64,000 nucleotides of DNA from contig JACKHN010000007.1 of assembly GCA_020638975.1 (NCBI GenBank), positions 124,001 to 188,000 of the forward strand, read 5' to 3'. The notes under the pieces are model-generated. The model made no database searches and was not told the DNA's origin. It saw only the letters and a list, made by a program, of their open reading frames with translations. This stretch comes from Planctomycetaceae bacterium. GTDB lineage: Bacteria; Planctomycetota; Planctomycetia; Pirellulales; Pirellulaceae. Positions 60,472 to 64,000 of this stretch are shown one piece after another. The position numbers were made by a program, and so were the translations under genes. Position 1 is the stretch's first letter, and the number at the start of each line of letters is the position of its first letter.

Positions 60472-60646
60472 CCTACTATTGGCTACTCCGCGAAAGAACT
60501 GTAATCGGCTCAGATCTCGCTCCGACAGAATGGAAACGCACTCCGCATCCTCGCCCCATCATGAGGCCCCAGAAACGCCTCACGTTGCTTTGACATTCCT
60601 GATTCCCGACCAAGCCCCTTACCGCACGATCGAGGAGACGTTTCGC

Positions 60647-63600
60647 ATGCGGTTTCTTTTGAATGGCCTTCTACTACTTTCCATACTCGCCCAGTTCTCG
60701 TGGGTGCTGGCGGAAGATGCTCCGCCCGCTCCCGAATTCGACGCGGCCGCGATTGAGTTCTTCGAGAAGGAAGTGCGGCCCGTGCTGGCGACTCGCTGTT
60801 ACGAGTGCCACAGTGCCGATTCCGAAGAACCGAGCGGTGCATTGCGGCTCGATTCACGGCATGCCGCGATCATCGGTGGTGACACCGGGCCAGCGGTCGT
60901 TCCAAATAAACCCGAGGAAAGCTTGTTGATCGACGCCATCAATTATGGCGAAGTCTATGAGATGCCACCCAAGTCCAAGATGCCAGCCAACGAGATCGCT
61001 GTCCTCACGAAGTGGGTCTCGATGGGAGCGCCTTGGCCAAAAGAGGAAGTTGCAGCGACGGATCATCTCAAGGTATTTGACTTGGAATCTCGGCGGGCCT
61101 CCCATTGGTGTTGGCAGCCCGTACGTAGTTTGCCACCGCCACAAGTCCAACTGCGCGACTGGCCACAACGACCGCTCGACAATTTCATCTTGGCCAAGTT
61201 GGAGGAGGCTGATTTGCGACCGGCAGCTCCGGCGGACAAGCGGGCACTCATCCGACGAGCCTACTTCGATCTGATCGGACTGCCGCCTTCACCTGCCGAG
61301 GTGCAGGCGTTCTTGAGCGATAAATCGCCGCAAGCCTTCGAGAAAGTGATCGACCATCTGCTCGACTCGCCACACTTTGGCGAGCGTTGGGCGCGGCACT
61401 GGATGGACTTGATGCGATATGCCGAAACGTATGGCCATGAGTTCGACTACGCCATTCCGCATGCGTATAAGTATCGCGACTATTTGATTCGCGCCTTCAA
61501 TGCCGATGTGCCGTACGATCGATTTGTCATGGAGCATGTCGCGGGAGATTTACTACAACCGCCGCGTCTTCATCCTACGGAAGGATACAACGAGTCGGTG
61601 ATCGCGACGAGTTCGTGGTGGCTGGGCGAAGCGACTCATGCGCCGGTGGACGTCCTTGGGGACGAAGCCGGTCGCATCGACAACCAGATCGACGTCTTCA
61701 GCAAGACGTTCCTTGGGCTGACCGTTGCTTGTGCCCGCTGTCACGATCACAAGTTCGATGCGATCACGACGAAGGATTACTACGCACTTGCCGGCTTTCT
61801 GCAAAGTTCACGTCGGCACGAGGCGTTGCTTGATCGTAACGGCGAGATGGCGGTCGCAGCCTCGCAGTTAGTCGCTCTTAAAAAGCAGGGCGATGCGGTG
61901 GTCGCACAAGCGTATGCCATAGAAGACGCCAATGGCCAAGCGTTTGCCCGGTACTTACTCGCAGCACGCGAAGTTCTCCGCCGACCGCAGACGAAGCCCG
62001 AGATATCTCAGGAAAGCGACGATATCGTCTTCGCCGACTTCGAATCGGAAACCTACGAAGGGTGGATAACGACCGGCACGGCCTTCGGCCCGGGGCCTCA
62101 AACCAAGGCGACCACGCCCGACTACCAAGGTGACATCGGCGCGAAAGGCAATGGCTGGGTTAATTCACATAACATGCGCGACGGCGAGGATGTTGGCCGT
62201 GGCGATCGCCATGTCGGCACGCTCACCAGCCAAGTATTTACGATCGAGCGCCCCTTGATCAAGTTCCTTGTCGGCGGCGGCAACCACAAGGACAAGACGT
62301 GTGTCGATCTGTTGGTCGACGGCAAAGTCGTCCGGTCGCAAACCGGCTTCAACCAGAACAAGATGCGGCCCGCCGAATTCGATGTCGCCGAGTTCCTTGG
62401 CAAACCGGCGAGGATCCGAATCGTTGATCGAGTCAAAGGCGGTTGGGGCAACATCGGCGTCGATCACATTGTTTTCAGCGGAACCGCAACGACAAGAGAC
62501 CTCGCGTGCGAGGAAGTTGCAGCTGAACTCGCGCTCGACGCTTCGCGACTCGCTCGTTGGGTCAAGGCCTTGTCCAAGGATGAGATCAAAGTGGCGTCAC
62601 ACCCATTGTACGCTTGGAATCATCTTGCGAATGCGACCAACGAAAAGGACTTCGATCGACTCCGCACCACGCTCGCGGACAAGAGTCGGTCTGACGATAA
62701 AGCAGTGGCGCAGTATCCGCTTCTGTCCGACTTCAACAACTTGGATGGGTGGTTCACAACGGGCGAAGCGTTTGGGAACGGATCCGCCGGACCAAGCGAG
62801 TGGGATGCGTATCAGTCGAAGCCGATTCAACTGCGGTCCGGCACCGCGAACAGCGGGCGCATCGCTCGTGGTTTGCAAGGCACGTTGCGTTCACCTACTT
62901 TCACACTCGAACATCCCAACATTTACTATCGAGTGAGGGGCGAGGGCGTCAAGATTCGCCTCGTTCTTGATGGGTATTTCATGGATACCTACAGCCAGTT
63001 GTTGTTTCGCGGATTTACCTTCGATGTAAAATCGCCGGATAAGTCTACGTGGCACCAACAAGCGGAAGATGTCCGACGGTATCTCGGGCATCGCGGTTAC
63101 ATCGAGATCTTGGACGAAGGCAATGGCTGGGTCGAGATCGATGAGATCCGCTTCTCAGACGACGGGGCTCCCGCCGAGCCTGTCAGTACGATCACCGCGG
63201 AAGCACTTTCAGCAAATGTCGGTTCCGTCGAAGAATTGGCCAACGCTATGGGGGAGATCTGGCAACGCACTGCGAATGCAACCCATCGAGATGGCGATCC
63301 TAGCACGAACGCCGACGAAGCCGATCTTTGGAACTGGATCGCGAGCAATGAGTTGCTCCCGGTTAACTCGGAGGTCGCCAACCGACTCGCTGCCACGCAC
63401 GATGCGATGCAAGCGATCGCGATTCCGGCGGGCGACCGAGTGCTCAGCCTGACCGAAGGCACTGGCGAGAACCAGCGAATCTATGTGCGAGGCAATCACC
63501 GTGCGATGGGCAAGGAAGCGCCGCGGCAACTATTGGAGGCACTGCCCCACGAACCGATCGACTTGATTGATGGCAGCGGGCGTCTTGCGTTGGCACAGCA

Positions 63601-64000
63601 AGTCGTCGACCCAGCCAATCCGATGACGGCACGCGTGATGGTCAATCGAATTTGGCATCATCTCACGGGTCGCGGCATCGTGGCGTCCACCGATAATTTT
63701 GGCGTGCTCGGTCAAATGCCTACGCATCCCGAGTTACTTGATCACTTGGCAACGGAATTCGTTCGCGAAGACTGGTCGATGAAGCGGCTGATTAAACAGA
63801 TCACGTTGAGCAGCACTTATCAGATGGCGAGTACGCCGGATGAGCAAGGCGACGCCCGCGACCCGGAGAACCTGCTATTGCATCGCGCTCGAATTCGCCG
63901 GCTAGAAGGGGAAGCCATCCGAGATTCCATCCTCGCGATCTCGGGCCGGCTCGATCCTATAACCTTCGGCCCAAGTGTTCCCGTGCAGGTCACTTCTTTC
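60647..64000 (+). CDS. PSCyt1 / DUF1549 / DUF1553 protein (3' end beyond window)
   Basis: The frame from ATG 60647 to the window end holds 1118 codons. GAGGAG at 60632-60637 supports the start. After a signal peptide (MRFLLNGLLLLSILAQFSWV, cut near VLA) comes a haem-type motif RCYECHS in the N-terminal cytochrome domain (PSCyt1), with later MPPKSKMP. The DUF1549 core has CARCHDHKFDAI. A long spacer with a carbohydrate-binding-like region is followed by the DUF1553 part with VMVNRIWHHLTGRGIV, FGVLGQMPTHPELLDHLA and STYQMAS. These proteins are a planctomycete hallmark; their role, perhaps in polysaccharide breakdown, is not proven. Families often pair with DUF1501 genes, which may follow beyond the window. 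Confidence 0.9.
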   Translation, partial: MRFLLNGLLLLSILAQFSWVLAEDAPPAPEFDAAAIEFFEKEVRPVLATRCYECHSADSEEPSGALRLDSRHAAIIGGDTGPAVVPNKPEESLLIDAINYGEVYEMPPKSKMPANEIAVLTKWVSMGAPWPKEEVAATDHLKVFDLESRRASHWCWQPVRSLPPPQVQLRDWPQRPLDNFILAKLEEADLRPAAPADKRALIRRAYFDLIGLPPSPAEVQAFLSDKSPQAFEKVIDHLLDSPHFGERWARHWMDLMRYAETYGHEFDYAIPHAYKYRDYLIRAFNADVPYDRFVMEHVAGDLLQPPRLHPTEGYNESVIATSSWWLGEATHAPVDVLGDEAGRIDNQIDVFSKTFLGLTVACARCHDHKFDAITTKDYYALAGFLQSSRRHEALLDRNGEMAVAASQLVALKKQGDAVVAQAYAIEDANGQAFARYLLAAREVLRRPQTKPEISQESDDIVFADFESETYEGWITTGTAFGPGPQTKATTPDYQGDIGAKGNGWVNSHNMRDGEDVGRGDRHVGTLTSQVFTIERPLIKFLVGGGNHKDKTCVDLLVDGKVVRSQTGFNQNKMRPAEFDVAEFLGKPARIRIVDRVKGGWGNIGVDHIVFSGTATTRDLACEEVAAELALDASRLARWVKALSKDEIKVASHPLYAWNHLANATNEKDFDRLRTTLADKSRSDDKAVAQYPLLSDFNNLDGWFTTGEAFGNGSAGPSEWDAYQSKPIQLRSGTANSGRIARGLQGTLRSPTFTLEHPNIYYRVRGEGVKIRLVLDGYFMDTYSQLLFRGFTFDVKSPDKSTWHQQAEDVRRYLGHRGYIEILDEGNGWVEIDEIRFSDDGAPAEPVSTITAEALSANVGSVEELANAMGEIWQRTANATHRDGDPSTNADEADLWNWIASNELLPVNSEVANRLAATHDAMQAIAIPAGDRVLSLTEGTGENQRIYVRGNHRAMGKEAPRQLLEALPHEPIDLIDGSGRLALAQQVVDPANPMTARVMVNRIWHHLTGRGIVASTDNFGVLGQMPTHPELLDHLATEFVREDWSMKRLIKQITLSSTYQMASTPDEQGDARDPENLLLHRARIRRLEGEAIRDSILAISGRLDPITFGPSVPVQVTSF

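Larger units (their letters stand above)
60161..60646. other. Intergenic region with three hairpins
   Basis: These 486 bases follow the propeller gene. Three separate inverted repeats lie at 60336-60353, 60375-60431 and 60454-60471; the middle is listed separately. Upstream of the next gene there is GAGGAG at 60632-60637. No gene is visible. Confidence 0.6.

Noticed and set aside
1..64000. tRNA, rRNA or CRISPR sequences
   Set aside because: Reading the gaps by eye I saw no cloverleaf, no rRNA-like stretch and no regular spaced repeats. A tRNAscan or CRISPR finder run would be needed to be certain.

Overview
The window looks like chromosomal DNA of a planctomycete, probably of the Pirellulales type. 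The signs are family-level. A protein with cytochrome-like CxxCH, DUF1549 and DUF1553 regions enters from 60647. A surface protein carries the planctomycete N-terminal signature EMLEDRRLL (near 40370). There are a BBP2-type porin, a DUF6513 dihydropteroate-synthase-like protein, a secreted protein with a planctomycete-style C-terminal domain, and many intergenic palindromes. No sequence search was run, so all family names rest on motifs read by eye.

Layout. 1-5 kb: a two-component pair (kinase cut by the window edge), a type II pseudopilin-like protein, an HD-GYP protein and an outer-membrane barrel. 5-14 kb: glgX, the DUF6513 protein, a 1152-residue protein that may be a PPi-type PEP carboxykinase, and a FadL-like transporter. 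14-22 kb: a tightly packed leftward operon encoding a PknK-like Ser/Thr kinase-AAA protein, a large FAD oxidoreductase, a DUF5995 protein and a class I methyltransferase. 22-33 kb: a secreted proline-rich protein, then housekeeping genes mnmE, yidC (with an embedded PDZ domain), two tandem phosphoesterases, tsaB, hemL, hemB and a sigma factor.

34-40.5 kb is accessory DNA: a TPR protein, small orphan genes, a possible immunity gene, and the wreck of a large leftward secreted toxin. That toxin had an EMLEDRRLL leader, 11-residue alanine-rich repeats, a HINT domain and a ParB-like C-terminal toxin domain. It is broken by at least ten frameshifts, while its last domain and the neighbouring candidate immunity gene stay open.

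40.6-64 kb: truB, ftsK, an SDR, several secreted hydrolases, a BBP2 porin, two papain-like secreted proteins, sufS and sufE, an EF-hand protein, an ABC exporter pair, a secreted five-bladed-propeller protein, and the start of the cytochrome/DUF1549/DUF1553 protein. Two inverted copies of a 92-bp MITE-like element flank the EF-hand/ABC block. Several families of palindromic repeats fill the gaps. I found no rRNA, tRNA or CRISPR array by eye.
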